Source of the DNA: Lepas anatifera | Lineage: Eukaryota; Arthropoda; Thecostraca; Lepadidae | DNA length: 64,000 nucleotides | Assembly (NCBI GenBank): GCA_034440635.1 | Contig: JAOTON010000897.1 | Span: forward strand, 1,860,001-1,924,000 | Direction of reading: 5' to 3' | Shown here: piece by piece, positions 1 through 12,235 of the stretch | Numbering within the stretch: the first letter of the stretch is position 1 | Layout of the letters: each line of letters starts with the position of its first letter | Translations under genes and position numbers: made by a program | The notes under the pieces: generated by a model | What the model saw: the letters and a program-made list of their open reading frames with translations, nothing else | Databases searched by the model: none | Told to the model about the DNA's origin: nothing

Positions 1-256
1 CGTAGGAGTCTGAGCAGCAGTGCCACCAACGGCAGAGCGTAACCTAACCAAACACATGGCTCACTTCCAGAGGTAGAACCGGTGAACCAGCTTCTTGCAG
101 GATTTCGGCATACAGTTTCACACGATATTCCAAAAACGAGGATCAGGACCTCGAACGCTTTGAACGGGAGCGTTCTTGATCACATGGAAATTTATAGGCT
201 GAAAAGTTGGCTTTCTCCTATTTAAAAGTTCTGTAAGGGGCAACGCGTTCTTCAAC

Positions 257-395
257 CACTGGCGGATCCAGAGGGGTGAACCGGGCAATGACCCCCAAAC
301 CCCCATTTTTGACAATTTTCTTTAAAAAAAAACACGTTTTCCACATTTTGAGCCCCGTTGCCTCCCGCCCAAACGTCGGTTTGGATCCGACCATG
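257..395. mobile_element. Short hAT-type MITE, 139 bp
   Basis: The element starts CACTGGCGGATCC and ends GGATCCGACCATG, an imperfect inverted repeat of the CAGTGGCGGATCC type that recurs across this window. Flanking octamers are TCTTCAAC (249-256) and TCTTCAAT (396-403), which match at 7 of 8 positions, as expected for an old hAT target duplication. It is too short to code for anything. Family assignment to hAT rests on the 8-bp duplication and terminal motif, not on a transposase. Confidence 0.6.
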
Positions 396-403
396 TCTTC
401 AAT

Positions 404-3242
404 CAGTATCTTTACCTACCTAGCCAACTAGCCAACATCACATAGGCAGGTATAGAACAATTCGGCATAAAGGTCACCACACGCGACCGCTGAATGTCAT
501 GCAGTTGAGGCCCATGTTTCCACCATGTCCGTCACGTGGTTCAACGCCGCCGCCCCCGGTGACAACTGCCCGTATGACGTCAGCGCCGATGGAGGTATCG
601 CGGCGCGCCGCGTCACGGCCGGCGGCAGCGGCGCTCAGATCGCGTATCGCACATTCCGACACGGCTCAGGGCGCGCTCAGCGAACGTACGGAGAGCAACA
701 CAATGGAGTACGCACCTCCACGCAGCGGCGACGAAATAACCCGGCTTACCAGTTTGAACTCACAATTCACATACTCCTCGTAGGTATGAAGCTTGTTCAG
801 CGTGAAATTTAAAACAAACACCGTAATTTTTGAAATCAATAAACACACAGCAATAGCCACTAGTTAAAAGGTGACAAATTCAGTGGTGTAGCCTAGAGCT
901 CTGCATGGGACGGAAAGCAGAGTGGGAATTACGGGGGCGCGATGGAGCGGGACGTAATTGAGTGAAATTTCATATGTTTCATTTGAGATGAGAACGGTAT
1001 TGTTTATGGAAATGGTGACTTTATCTGAAAATATCACGGAGGAAACGGAAAAGGACGGGACCACTTATCGGATTGACTCGGGAAGAATGACAGGATTCCG
1101 GAATGCCCTCCAGTGCTGACCTTAAATGCAGCCAGAGGCACATCCAGGGAGGGCAGCAGCAGCATAGAATTCAAACCTGCCGCAACAACTCAGCCATAGA
1201 GGGTGGAATGAGTTAGCCTCCCCGGGCTAGACAACTGACCCGGACTTAATGCCTTCCGCCTATACGCCTATACCGGACTTAATGCCTTCCGCCTATACGC
1301 CAGTGAACAAATCACACTAGACGTCAAGCGGGCAGAAGCCTGGCCGCCGCCGTTATCTTCCGGAAGCACGTGTCCAGGCCGCGCGTCCGGCAGCTCCGGC
1401 GCTGGTGGCGACCTCTGGTCGACCACCACGCCCCCTGCCGCCGCGCGGGAGCGGCCCCAGTGGGAACGGGTCATCCAGGCACGCTGGATAACCCCGCGCA
1501 GGGAGAGTTCTCATGGATCGACGCAGCGGCGAGACACGGGGACGCTGCAGTGGTACAAACACGGTCGATGGTCATGCCCCCGCGGCCAGCCGCCGCACTG
1601 ATGGATTCCTTTTAAGCGCGGCCGTGGCTGATCATTGGGTCAATGAAGCCAATGATAACGGTGTCGACTGATCAGGGGGAATTCCAGGTCAAGGCAAACA
1701 CTGGCCAAGTGGCCGCCTCCTGGGTGGGAGGTGAAGAAGGGGAAGGCGTCACGGCGATTAGCAACGGCGCTGCCACTGACCGAAAGCTGGGGCTGCCACG
1801 GAACCTTGAACGCCTCGCTGATGCTGAACTGACAAAAAACTCTTGGTGGTGGTCTCGTTGTAATGCTTTGTTTTGCACCGCTCGTGCTCCCTACAATATT
1901 TTGAGTTGTATTACCGCGTGGCTTAAAATAAAAAATGTCTATCAAAAATGAGGCTTACGTGTTCCCAACCCCCGCTTTGCCACAGATGAAACACGTTATT
2001 TATCTGGGACACGGAAAAATACCGTTCAATGATAGGCAGGAGGGCTGTGATGTCGGTGCCGACTCCAGGACCAGTGGGGTATTTTTAAATCTGCAAAACA
2101 CTCCCGGTTTTCTGTTTTATTAAATTAGCCTGAGTTTGTTCGAGAAGACTTACAACCCTAGAATGAGGTCTTAAATATTTTTGTAATGAGATAATGGATC
2201 CAAACTAACACTGGAGTCCCAATCGTCCCAGTAATGAAGATGACGGACGCTGGAAAATATCTGCAAGAAAACTCTCCCAGTTAAGTTTTCCTAAGTTTCG
2301 TTACGAGTTAAATGGCTCTTTCCGCACTGTACTCAGTTTAAAGTATATTTTATATGTTTGCCGGCGTCGATTCGGTGATTCTGTACTCCAAGCCCTGGTG
2401 GTGTTTTACCACCCTGGTACTAGCCGCCATGTTGTGTCACTTCACCACGGCGCACCAAATCCCTTTACCTATCTTCAACAATAATACTCTACCAGTTTGA
2501 AGTGTTTTTAGCCCAAGCGTAAAGACGCCTTTGGGCCAGATCGGTAATTTTGGTTTTTATGTTTTGAAGTAACCTAATGTGAGTTTATAATAGTTTTGCA
2601 TTTATTTTCCTTAGGCGAGAGGAGGATTTCTTATACCCTAGGTTTTTCAGGCATTCCAAGATGAAATCAATTCACTTCATTCACGATACCATATCAAAGA
2701 ATATCGCATTAACTGGACAGATCATTCAACTAAACGTTAAGGGTTGGGTGCATATGTTTAGTGAATTATTGAATTTAATTAAGCTACATTGTTATATTAT
2801 ATTGCTGGATTCTATTCCGTGAACTAGTTCTATCAAATATATCTTGGTTTTGCCTATATCTGTTCTATAGGCGTAGGGGTCCATCATTGGAGGGGTTAGT
2901 GCACTCGTAACCTCTTGCCAGTCAATGCTGATGATATATGGTTAGAATCATGCATATTGGGGGGTTAAACCTCCCGTCTATCCCTGACCTAACCTACTAA
3001 TTTAGGAAGTGAAAACATGGACCCGAAGCAAAAGGACAGTTCCTACCCCATTTAGGAATCGGGCATCCTTAATATTGTATTTACTGCATTAGTTGCAATT
3101 GTGGTTTATGTTCCTCCTTTCCCCCGGCCTCGCCTGATGGAGCCTGAGCCTCCATCGTTAATTTTTCGAGGGTACGGCGTTACAGTATGCTGTCAATATG
3201 TATCGCTTTGGTACCTGGGACGTCATTTATGCCACTAACGTC
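404..3242. other. No recognisable gene; small tandem duplication at 1240-1301
   Basis: I see no exon, RNA gene or clear transposon end here. A CpG-rich patch lies around 530-700 and another around 1330-1620; the overlapping open frames there occur on both strands and have no protein-like signature. Two copies of a unit beginning CCGGACTTAATGCC lie 33 bp apart at 1240 and 1273. The part from about 2150 to 3110 is AT-rich and stop-dense. Confidence 0.5.
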
Positions 3243-3629
3243 CAGTGGCAGATCTAGCCGGTCGGTTTGGGAGGGGCAAACCAAAGTCGAAAAGCAAAAA
3301 AAGCAAAAAAGTCGCGCAGTGAAAAATTGCGCTACAATATGCCTTTTCGTTAGGATTTTGGAAACTGGAGACGAAAAGCAAAAAAACGTCACGGGGTGAA
3401 AAATATGGGCTCAAGATACATTTTTTTCCTATCCAAGCCCCAATATTTACACTGAGCTTCTCTAATTCTGTTTGAAGTTGAGAGTTGAAGCACCAAAATT
3501 TTACTTACAAGCTAAAAAGGAGTCGGGGGAAAAAGGAGGTCGATCGCTTTGGGGGGCAAAAACATTGTTTTGCCCCGAGCTTTTTCGTTTGGGGGGGGCA
3601 ATTGCCTTTCCCCCCTGGATCCGCCACTG
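3243..3629. mobile_element. hAT-type MITE, family A, 387 bp
   Basis: Left end CAGTGGCAGATCTAG and right end CTGGATCCGCCACTG form the terminal inverted repeat. Both sides carry the identical octamer CTAACGTC (3235-3242 and 3630-3637), a perfect 8-bp target duplication. The interior matches the element at 22080-22469 in opposite orientation, sharing tracts such as GTTTTGCCCC and the G-run next to the right end. No transposase is encoded, so it is non-autonomous. Confidence 0.85.
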
Positions 3630-4814
3630 CTAACGTCCCGTCTCACGACGGCACTGACCAAGCTTCAAAAAAAGACCGATGGAGGACGCCGATGCGTACT
3701 GTGGCGGTGGATTATCTACCAAAGACAGTAGAGGCCAGAAACTCGTCAAAAATGTGTGACAGCGCGACATGTCTGTGGCATGCGAGAACTGTTTCACATA
3801 CTGCATCTCGCCGCATCAAAATCCTGGGGCTTAAATGTATGCAACACTGAAAGGCAGGGATGACATGTCAGGTGACAAGACAATAGAATCGTCAGGAGCA
3901 GTTCTACTGCCAAAGAAAAAACACTTCGAGTGCATCCTCTGTAGCAGTATAAATAGAAGCTTGATCCAATCTCAGGCTGGTGCAGCACTGGCCATGACTA
4001 CTACATTTGGAATTTCACACCGTAAGCCTCAGATATAGCCACGGACACAATCCTGATTGCAGCCCAGGCTACCAGCCGTTCGACGTGCAGCAAGGTGACG
4101 TGGTCAAATCCCATGAAAAATTAAGGAACCGCGCTGAAAAAAACCAAACAAAAAACAGCAAGGCACCACAACCACTGACATCCCGAGCAGCGATTGTCCG
4201 TTGACACAACAGAAGTCTCAACATCTGACAAACAGTTGAAACGACCGTAAAACCACGCGACCACATGGCATTGATCTCGTGTCATTCACAAACCCGTGAT
4301 CCCGTCCAGAGTCGGATCAATGCTAACCTCAGGTCGAAAGGCGCGGCTCCCCGGCGCAACAAAAACGGCGCGAGGCGCCGAGGTGGTCCGACCATATCTG
4401 GCATTGCCGGGTCGGCGGGCCTGCGCCGGGTGCCGCGGAACTCGGGCTGGTGAGGCGCCGGCAGGGGCGGATCCAGGCAGGCTGGCAGAGGTGCCCCCAC
4501 GGACCAGAAGATCTTGAACTGAGCCATGGATAGCTTAACTGACCAGTGGTTACATAAGCAGGTAGTTCAAAACCAAGCGTAGAACAGAACAGTAATAAGA
4601 GTGGTCCTACATCAGGAGATGAATTGTCAAAAGATGGCCAAAAATCTCGTTGTTCCGGAAACTTTACAAATTTTCTGAACAATACAAATACTTTTGAAGC
4701 CTATATGACAATCTTTGCTGAGTGACCAAATGGTCATACATATGACCATGTGTCCCTTTACCCCAAGTCCGGTCCCCGCGCCAATTACAGCCAAAGTAGC
4801 ATCCGCCTCGCGTA

Positions 4815-5222
4815 CAGTGGCGGATCTAGGTCGTAGGTTGGGGGAAAACCAAATTCGAAAATAAACGTCACGCAGTGACGGATTTGACCGCAATTTAACT
4901 AGCCGGTAGCTTTAAGAGGGAGGGGGCAAACCTAAGTCGGAAAGCAAAAAATAGAAAAAGTCACGCAGTGAAACATGTGGCCATACGATGCTTGCTTTTA
5001 TTACCCACGGATAATTCACTCAAAAACGATTTTACATATCACGAGGACCAAGGACCAAAATTTGCACTGACGTTGACTGGTTCTGTTTGAAATTGACTGA
5101 TTCGGTTGAAACACCAAAACCAAAAGAGAACCGGGGCGAAAGGCCAACAGCTTTAGGGGAAACATGGTTTTGACCCGATCATTTTGTTTAGGGGACAAAT
5201 GCCTCCCCCGGATCCGTCACTG
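4815..5222. mobile_element. hAT-type MITE, family A, 408 bp
   Basis: It starts CAGTGGCGGATCTAGG and ends CGGATCCGTCACTG, in the same orientation as the copy at 3243. Flanks CTCGCGTA (4807-4814) and CTCGTATA (5223-5230) match at 7 of 8 positions. The interior shares the same order of motifs as the other family A copies but is more diverged, so this insertion is older. Confidence 0.75.
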
Positions 5223-5740
5223 CTCGTATACATCCAAAGGTGAGGGCTTTGCAGCCCTGCAGCAAACTTCGGGCGTTCTGGCAGCAAACAACTCGTTCAT
5301 TATAAACCAGGGTCGTTAGCACAGAGAACCATTCGTGGCAAAACGCATTTCTGACATTTCTTGTGAATATTTTTCGGGCACAAATGTCCCAGCGATGCGG
5401 AAATTTTCACTGCAGTCCCAACAACTGGTGGAACAGCGCGTGTTTCATTAGAGACAAAACATATTTTCGATACATTTCTGATTACATTTCTAATACAACA
5501 CTAAATGCTGATGAAAACCCGGAATATTTGTTTTAAAAATAATTATTTCCCTACTCTCATTCCGGCAAAAATAAAAAATGGATTTCTTCAATTTCGAGTA
5601 GATGTTTGGGTACCATAGAAATTCGATGGGACACTTCATTATAAACGTCACATCTATGAGACACCATGAAGCGATTATTCGAACGTCATGCTTGACAACA
5701 GACCTCATGATGAATGTTCGATGTTTGAAATGTAGCAATG

Positions 5741-5993
5741 CATAGGTAACTCCACGATTTCCGACGAGAGGGGACACTTCAGTTAGAGGGCATCATTTAG
5801 GTCCGGAGGGGCTCGATTTCGGCCCAGAGGGCACATTTTTTGGACCAGGGGCACCAATTCTGACGGTTCAATATACCAGAGAGGCGCTAAATCGCATTAT
5901 GATGGCGTCAATGCCGTACTCTGGTGACCTTCCTTTCAGGGGTATCGGAACTGGCCTATCGGACGGTACGTGCCTCCCTTGGATCCACCTATG
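5741..5993. mobile_element. hAT-type MITE, family B (CATAGG ends), 253 bp
   Basis: The left end is CATAGGTAACTCC and the right end is TTGGATCCACCTATG. Flanking octamers TAGCAATG (5733-5740) and CAGCAATG (5994-6001) match at 7 of 8. The length agrees with the 250-268 bp family B copies at 23851, 37074 and 57500. It is non-coding. Confidence 0.65.
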
Positions 5994-6001
5994 CAGCAAT
6001 G

Positions 6002-7378
6002 AGAGCAGTCACAGACACGCCAAGGTAAGCTAGGCAATGGGACGGTGTGCTTGGGTATTGCGCTGCCAGATCTAGGCCAGTGGTTCGAAGGAAGAGGTCT
6101 GGCAACAACGGGGTCCATAATCATGAAAACAGCGTCTCTGACGAAAACAGGATGACTTGGTGCTCAAATGTATTTCTCCCAGATCCGGTCCTGCGCTTCA
6201 CCCACTCACTCATACGTAAAAAGGCTGGTGAAAAATCAGACAGCAATGAGACAACCACATACAGCAGGGGATGAGAATGGCAACAACCTCCTCCAACAAA
6301 AACTGCACACTCACACCATTTCATCGGAGACGATTGTGTCCCAAAAGTCGCCGGGAAGCTATATTCCACAGCAGTAGCAGCTAAGGCGAAGGCCTTCTGG
6401 TTAAACTTATTTGAGACCCCCATCACGGGAGCCAGCATCAACGCATTCCCGTCTCGTCTGCCCAAATAATTTCTCAAACAGTTTAGATTATCTAGATAGA
6501 CACTCAATTAGCCGCTAAACAAAATAATGGCTCGTCTGGAGAGTGTTCAGGCGCCTACTATCAAGCAAATTTGTCACAGGCGCTAGCACACTAACTGCCT
6601 CGGCTAAACAGACCGCGCTTAAATGTAATGTGGGCGCACAGGGTTTATACTGACGTCATGGCGCGGGCCGCGGGGCACAAACAACACTGTCTGCAGTATT
6701 CCATCAAGATATTGCACAAGAACAGTTCGAAACGAGCCTTGAAAAGTACTTCGTTTCTATGGGTAAAATTGTGCAGAAGCCAATTTCAGAAGACCGCAGG
6801 CGAGCCCGAGACGACCCAATGAAGCGTCAGGTTTGTCGTGTAATGTCTATCTGTAGGAGTCTCTAAGAATACCTCTAAAATTGGACTCCATAAAAATCAT
6901 CTCTTTCCCAATAAACATATTCAAGGCCGGGTCGGCACTCACGAGGTGTATTCCTCCAGTGAAGAAAAGTTACGGCAACCGATGACAAGCGATGGACGTT
7001 ACCTTGAGAGGAGCACTTTCGTAACCTAAATCAGCACCATTTCCTACAACTTTACGGCAACCACGACCCTGGCCTGCCACCAACAAGCTGACCACAAACC
7101 TCGCATGAATAAACATTGCGTTTCAAAACTTGCATATGCTTGGGTTTAATATGTTTCGAAGCTGGAAAGGACAATTTCGCCCGTTGTTTTCCCTTTTCTT
7201 CTTTCGATACTTGCCCCCCCCCCCACAAAGCCGAAGGTGGTGTTGAATCAACACCGCCCTCAGGCCGGAAAGCGCGATGGGCGTTTCAATCTAGGGCGTC
7301 ACACTGAACTACCGCCGCCGTGATCGGATCATATCGTCACGTAGGCGAGCAGGGGTGTGACTTAGTCTCCCGGAACAC
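6002..7378. other. No gene seen
   Basis: Short open frames on both strands overlap and show no conserved motif. A C-run lies near 7206. I see no promoter, RNA gene or intact transposon end in this stretch. Confidence 0.4.
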
Positions 7379-9612
7379 TGGTAACCCGACCTGAGCAGAG
7401 GCGAACACCGAACCCGCCTCACCAGATCGGAGCAGAGGCGAACACCGAACTGCCTAACCAGATCGGAGCAGAGGCGAACACCGAACCCGCCTAACCAGAC
7501 GGATGAGACGCGAACACCGAACTGCCTAACCAGATCGGAGCAGAGGCGAACACTGAACCCACGGAACCAGACCTGAGTAGAAGCGAACACCGAAGCCGCC
7601 TAACCAGATCGGAGCAGAGGCAAACACCGAACTGCCTAACCAGATCAGAGCAGAGGCGAACACCGAACTGCCTAACCAGACGGAGGAGAGGCGAACACCG
7701 AACTGCCTAACCAGATCGGAGCAGAGGCGAACACCGAACCCGCCTAACCAGACGGATGAGACGCGAACACCGAACTGCCTAACCAGATCGGAGCAGAGGC
7801 GAACACTGAACCCACGGAACCAGACCTGAGTAGAAGCGAACACCGAAGCCGCCTAACCAGATCGGAGCAGAGGTGAACACTGGACCCACGGAACCAGACC
7901 TGAGTAGAAGCGAACACTGAACCCACCTGATCAGATTGGAGCAGAGGTGAACACTGAACCCACCTCATAACCAGATTGGAGCAGAGGCGAACACTGAAGC
8001 CGCCTAACCAGATCGGAGCAGAGGCGAACACTGAACCCACGGAACCAGACCTGAGTAGAAGCGAACACTGAACCCACCTGACCAGATTGGAGCAGAGGTG
8101 AACACTGAACCCACCTCATAACCAGATTGGAGCAAATGTGAACTTTGAACCAACGGAACGAGATATGGCAGAGGCGAACACTGAACCCTAAACCACATCG
8201 GAGCAGAGGCGAACACTGAACCCACCTAACCAAATCAGAGCATAGCCGAACAGTGAACTTGCCTAACCAGATCGGAGCAGAGGCGAACACTGAACCAACG
8301 GAACCAGACCTGGTAGAAGCGAACACTGAACCCGCCTAACCAGATCGGAGCAGAGGCGAACACTGAACCCACCTAACCAGATCAGAGCAGAGCCGAACAG
8401 TGAACCCACCTAACCAGATCGGAGCAGAGGCGAATACTGAACCCACGGAACCAGACCTGAGTAGAAGCGAACACCGAACCCGCCTAACCAGATCGGAGCA
8501 GAGGCGAACACTGAACCCACCTAACGAGATCGGAGCAGAGGCGAACACTGAAGCCACCTAACCAGATCGGAGCAGAGGCGAACACTGAACCCACGGAACC
8601 AGACCTAAGTAGAAGCGAACACCGAACCCGCCTAACCAGATCGGAGCAGAGGCGAACACTGAACCAACGGAACCAGACCTGAGTAGAAGCGAACACTGAA
8701 CCCACCTAACCAGATCGGAGCAGAGGCGAACACTGAACCCACGGAACCAGACCTGAGTAGAAGCGAACACTGAACCCGCCTAACCAGATCGGAGCAGAGG
8801 CAAACACTGAGCCCACCTAACTAGATCGGAGCAGAGGCGAACACTGAACCCACGGAACCAGACCTGAGTAGAAGCGAACACTGAACCCGCCTAATCAGAT
8901 CGGAGCAGAGGCGAACACTGAACCCATGGAACCAGACTTGAGTAGAAGCGAACACTGAACCCGCCTAACCAGATCGGAGCAGAGGCGAACATTGAACCCA
9001 CCTAACCAGATCGGAGCAGAGGCGAACACTGAACCCACGGAACCAGACCTGAGTAGAAGCGAACATTGAACCCACCTAACCAGATTGGAGCATAGGTGAA
9101 CACTGAACCCACCTCATAACCAGATTGGAGCAAAGGTGAACACTGAACCAACGAAACGAGATATGGCAGAGGCGAACACTGAACCCTGAACCATATCGGA
9201 GCAGAGGCGAACACTGAACCCACCTAACCAGATCAGAGCAGAGCCGAACAGTGAACCCGCCTAACCAGATCGGAGCAAAGGCGAACGCTGAACACACGGA
9301 ACCAGACCTGAGTAGAAGCGAACACTGAACCCACCTAACCAGATTGGAGCATAAGTGAAAACTGAACCCAAATCATAACCAGATTGGAGCAAAGGTGAAC
9401 ACTGAACCAACGGAACGGGATATGGCAGAGGCGAACACTGACCCCTGAACCACATCGGAGCAGAGGCGAACACTGAACCCACCTAACCAGATCAGAGCAG
9501 AGGCGAACAGTGAATCCACGGAACGGGACATGGCAAAGGTGAACACTGAACCCAAGTAACCAGATCTGACTACAGGTGAACACTGAACCCACAATCCAGA
9601 TTGGAGCACAGA
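7379..9612. repeat. 37-bp minisatellite array, about 60 units
   Basis: A unit of about 37 bp containing CCAGATCGGAGCAGAGGCG is repeated head-to-tail over 2.2 kb. Several unit types alternate: one with CAGATCGGAGCAG, one with CAGACCTGAGTAGAAG, one with CATAACCAGATTGG, and a shortened type with GAGATATGGCAG. The long minus-strand frames through it, with Ser-Val-Phe-Ala-Ser-like repeats, are by-products of the repeat and drift between frames because 37 is not a multiple of 3. It is therefore non-coding satellite DNA rather than a repeat protein. Confidence 0.95.
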
Positions 9613-10295
9613 GCGTGTAATCGTCGCAGGGCATGCTTCAAGTTTTTTTCGGTGGGGAAACGCAATTGTGCGAAAGAAGTTCTCTCTTAAAGGCGTGCGA
9701 GGTACCAGCGTGACCCACTTTGGGACGACGACCTGGTCGCCTCCGGGGTCGCCGCTGCCCTGGCAGGGGCGCCTTCGGCGTCAAAGGTGGGGCAGAGTCC
9801 CGATGTGCCCTCTCCTTGGGACGCCAGTGGTTGTAAAGTAGGGGATGCAGTGGTGGCATGGGCGGCAGAAATGGCAGAACAGGAATGTATGGGCGTAGCC
9901 ACCACTAGGGACACTAGGGACAGTGTCCCTACAAGTTTAAAGACTCCCGAAAACTTGTAGGGATTGTGCCTACAAGTTTTGAAGGTCGGAAAAGATACGA
10001 AAATCAAAATATGTTGCTTTCCAATACATCTTCCTATGATACCTACATATTTTTCGCGTGTGCAAGTCCAGCGAGCGTCATTGGTTCCAAAGATATATGA
10101 AAATAATCGATTTTACAATATTTGATTTCACTTTTTCCAGCTTCCTTAAATCTGTCCCGTCATTCCTGTACGTTATAAAAGTGGGAGTGATGTGACTGAG
10201 GGACATTCTTTCACGAGCACCGATTTCGGCAAGGCGAAAAAATATTAGGCCGATGTCCTTGGAGAGGATTGGCCGCATATGACAACGTCGGATTG
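9613..10295. other. No gene; small inverted repeat near 9900-9980
   Basis: No coding sequence is recognised. The block around 9905-9980 contains GGGACAGTGTCCC and facing copies of CTACAAGTTT, suggesting an old short inverted-repeat element, but no target duplication could be fixed. Confidence 0.35.
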
Positions 10296-11340
10296 TTAAC
10301 CCGCGCCCCGGTGAGCCTCCTAGCCACCTTCGCCCTGGTAGGGGTGTTTGAAAACCCCCTCGAACCCGGCCCCTATGCGGGATAGCAAAAAACGCAAACA
10401 CTGGTGGATAGCTCATACAAATTCATGAAGAAACTACACTAGTCATTTCTTGGCTCAGGTCAATGTTGAGGTCATGACAAGTAAAAAAAGTGGGATTTTT
10501 GAGAAGAGTTTTTGGGCTCTAGCGTCTGACAGAGTTAAGTTAGAATCATTTGTTAGGTACCATTTGCTTCCTCTCGTCACGGCAAACCGAATGATGTATA
10601 ATATGACCATACTAGGTCAAAACACAAAAAATAGCCCAACCTCAGGTCAGGTCAAGGGCACTTTTTAACCTAGCATAGTCAATATGCATACCTACCAATC
10701 GGCTCACAATAGCAATCCAAACACAATGGTGTCAAAATAAAAGCTGTATCATCATTTCAAGCACAGTTATTTACCTAAGTCTGAAAACTGCTTAAATAGC
10801 CCCAGATGACCTCTCAGAGATCACATGTAAAAATTGCAACATGAATCTGGAAAGAGGCCCAGATTACTACGATTTGGAGAATATGAAGGAATTCTCAGCT
10901 ATATTTACACAAATACAGCCCAATTTCTGTTTTTCCCATGTATATCCGATGGAGGTCATGGTCTATACTTGACCTTAGGTCATCGATATGAAAAATCCCG
11001 GAATATATGTTGTAGCACTTGGTGTGCCCATTAAGTGGTATATGTTTCAATCCGATAAACTCACCCATAGAGATCTACAATAACTAGAGAGGACATCCTG
11101 TACAAGACGGCAATACCCCGACGTCAAAATTTAGACGTCCACACATGTGCTGTCCTCTATAGTTATAGTAGATCTCTATGGATTCACCCATTTCTTACTT
11201 ATGTCACCTTAATCATTTTTTAGGTGAGGTCACTTGACCTGCACTGGTGACCTGACCTGAGATGACCCAACCTTAAAATTTTGGGGAAAGTTGCGGCATT
11301 GATCAAGGATAAGGTGTGCCAAGTACGGCGGCGCTTCACG
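10296..11340 (+). mobile_element. piggyBac-like MITE, AGGTCA-rich family, right end truncated
   Basis: It starts at a TTAA (10296-10299) followed by CCCGCGCCCCGGTGAG, the same end as the copies at 51287 and 51777. Internal landmarks shared with them include GATGACCTCTCAGAGATCAC, the ATCGATATGAAAAATCC block, several AGGTCA or TGACCT half-sites and a GC-rich palindromic block near the right end (GGCGGCGCTTC). A 115-bp hairpin MITE is inserted at 11066-11180. The right terminus is missing: the element breaks off near 11340 into another copy. No protein is encoded. Confidence 0.7.
11066..11180. mobile_element. Hairpin MITE, 115 bp, nested in the AGGTCA element
   Basis: Long facing arms begin CATAGAGATCTACAATAACT on the left and end AGTAGATCTCTATG on the right, so the strand can fold into a hairpin. 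The insertion is proved by paralogy: the related copy at 51985-52010 has the uninterrupted sequence (minus strand CGATAAATTCACCC), while here the same site is split, with ACTCACCC before and ATTCACCC after. That gives a 6-8 bp target duplication. Confidence 0.75.
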
Positions 11341-11645
11341 CCAGACCTTTTCGGCCAATTTCCGTTTTCCCCATGCATTTCCAATGGAGAAGTCATGATC
11401 CGTACCTGATGCTAGGCCATCGATATGAAAAATCCCAGAATTCATTTTGTAGTATTTGGTGGTCCATTTTGCGGTATAAGCTCCAATTCGATATATTCAC
11501 GCGTTTCTTATTCATGCCACCTTAAACATTTTTGGCGATAAGGTCACTTGACCTGAACCGGTGACCTGACCTGAGATGACTCAACCCTAAAATTTTGGTG
11601 AAATTTGCCAAATTGATCAAGGATAAGGTGTGCAAAGAACGACAT
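11341..11645 (+). mobile_element. Partial second copy of the AGGTCA-rich piggyBac-like MITE
   Basis: This block repeats the right half of the preceding element: the fragment around ATCGATATGAAAAATCC, then ACTTGACCTGAACCGGTGAC and GACCTGACCTGAGATGACTC, ending at GATCAAGGATAAGGTGTGC. It abuts the first copy near 11340, so the two lie in direct tandem order. Both ends are incomplete. Confidence 0.6.
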
Positions 11646-12018
11646 TGTTTATCATGTAATTACCCATGCCACTCCAGTGCACAGGTGGTGTAGGTGCAGC
11701 TTTCCTCTTTGGGAGCTGCCGTCTGAGAGTGACTGATATTGCTGCTACTGTGTGATCTTTTCTCTATTTCTACTACCTTGTTTTTAATGAGTCATTTCAT
11801 GTAGGTAATCGAGTTTCGTCATTCATAAACTGCGATTATTTCTGCACAACCCTAAGATATAATGGCGATTGGCACAGAATAACGAATGCATTTGACCAAA
11901 ATTTTCAAAGGGAGATGCCAAAATATATTAGGAGCATCGAAAAACTTTCCAGGTAGAGCGTTTGCACTGTATGACCACCCTGGTTGGCGCGCCACTAAAA
12001 CCCAGATAACAAACTAAG

Positions 12019-12187
12019 CATTGGCCGATCCAGGAGAAATTTATGGAGGAGGCGAAACCAGCATTTTGGGGGGCCACATCGAGAAAAAATCGCGAAAACA
12101 TAGTATTTTCAAAGAAACACGACTAAAACGTGTTTTCGAGGGGGCAGGGTCACAGCTCCTTGCCCCCTGACCTTGGGTCCGCTAGTG
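12019..12187. mobile_element. Short hAT-type MITE, 169 bp
   Basis: The left end is CATTGGCCGATCCAGG and the right end is TTGGGTCCGCTAGTG. Flanks AAACTAAG (12011-12018) and TAACTAAG (12188-12195) match at 7 of 8. The interior has the G-run and C-run pair seen next to the ends of other hAT MITEs in this window. Confidence 0.65.
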
Positions 12188-12235
12188 TAACTAAGGATCC
12201 AACGATAATTTGATTCATTGACTCATCATCTGAAT

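Noticed and set aside
7309..9634. Serial minus-strand frames resembling a leucine/phenylalanine-rich repeat protein
   Set aside because: The 37-bp period shifts frame every unit, and different frames give the same peptide words; typical of satellite DNA.
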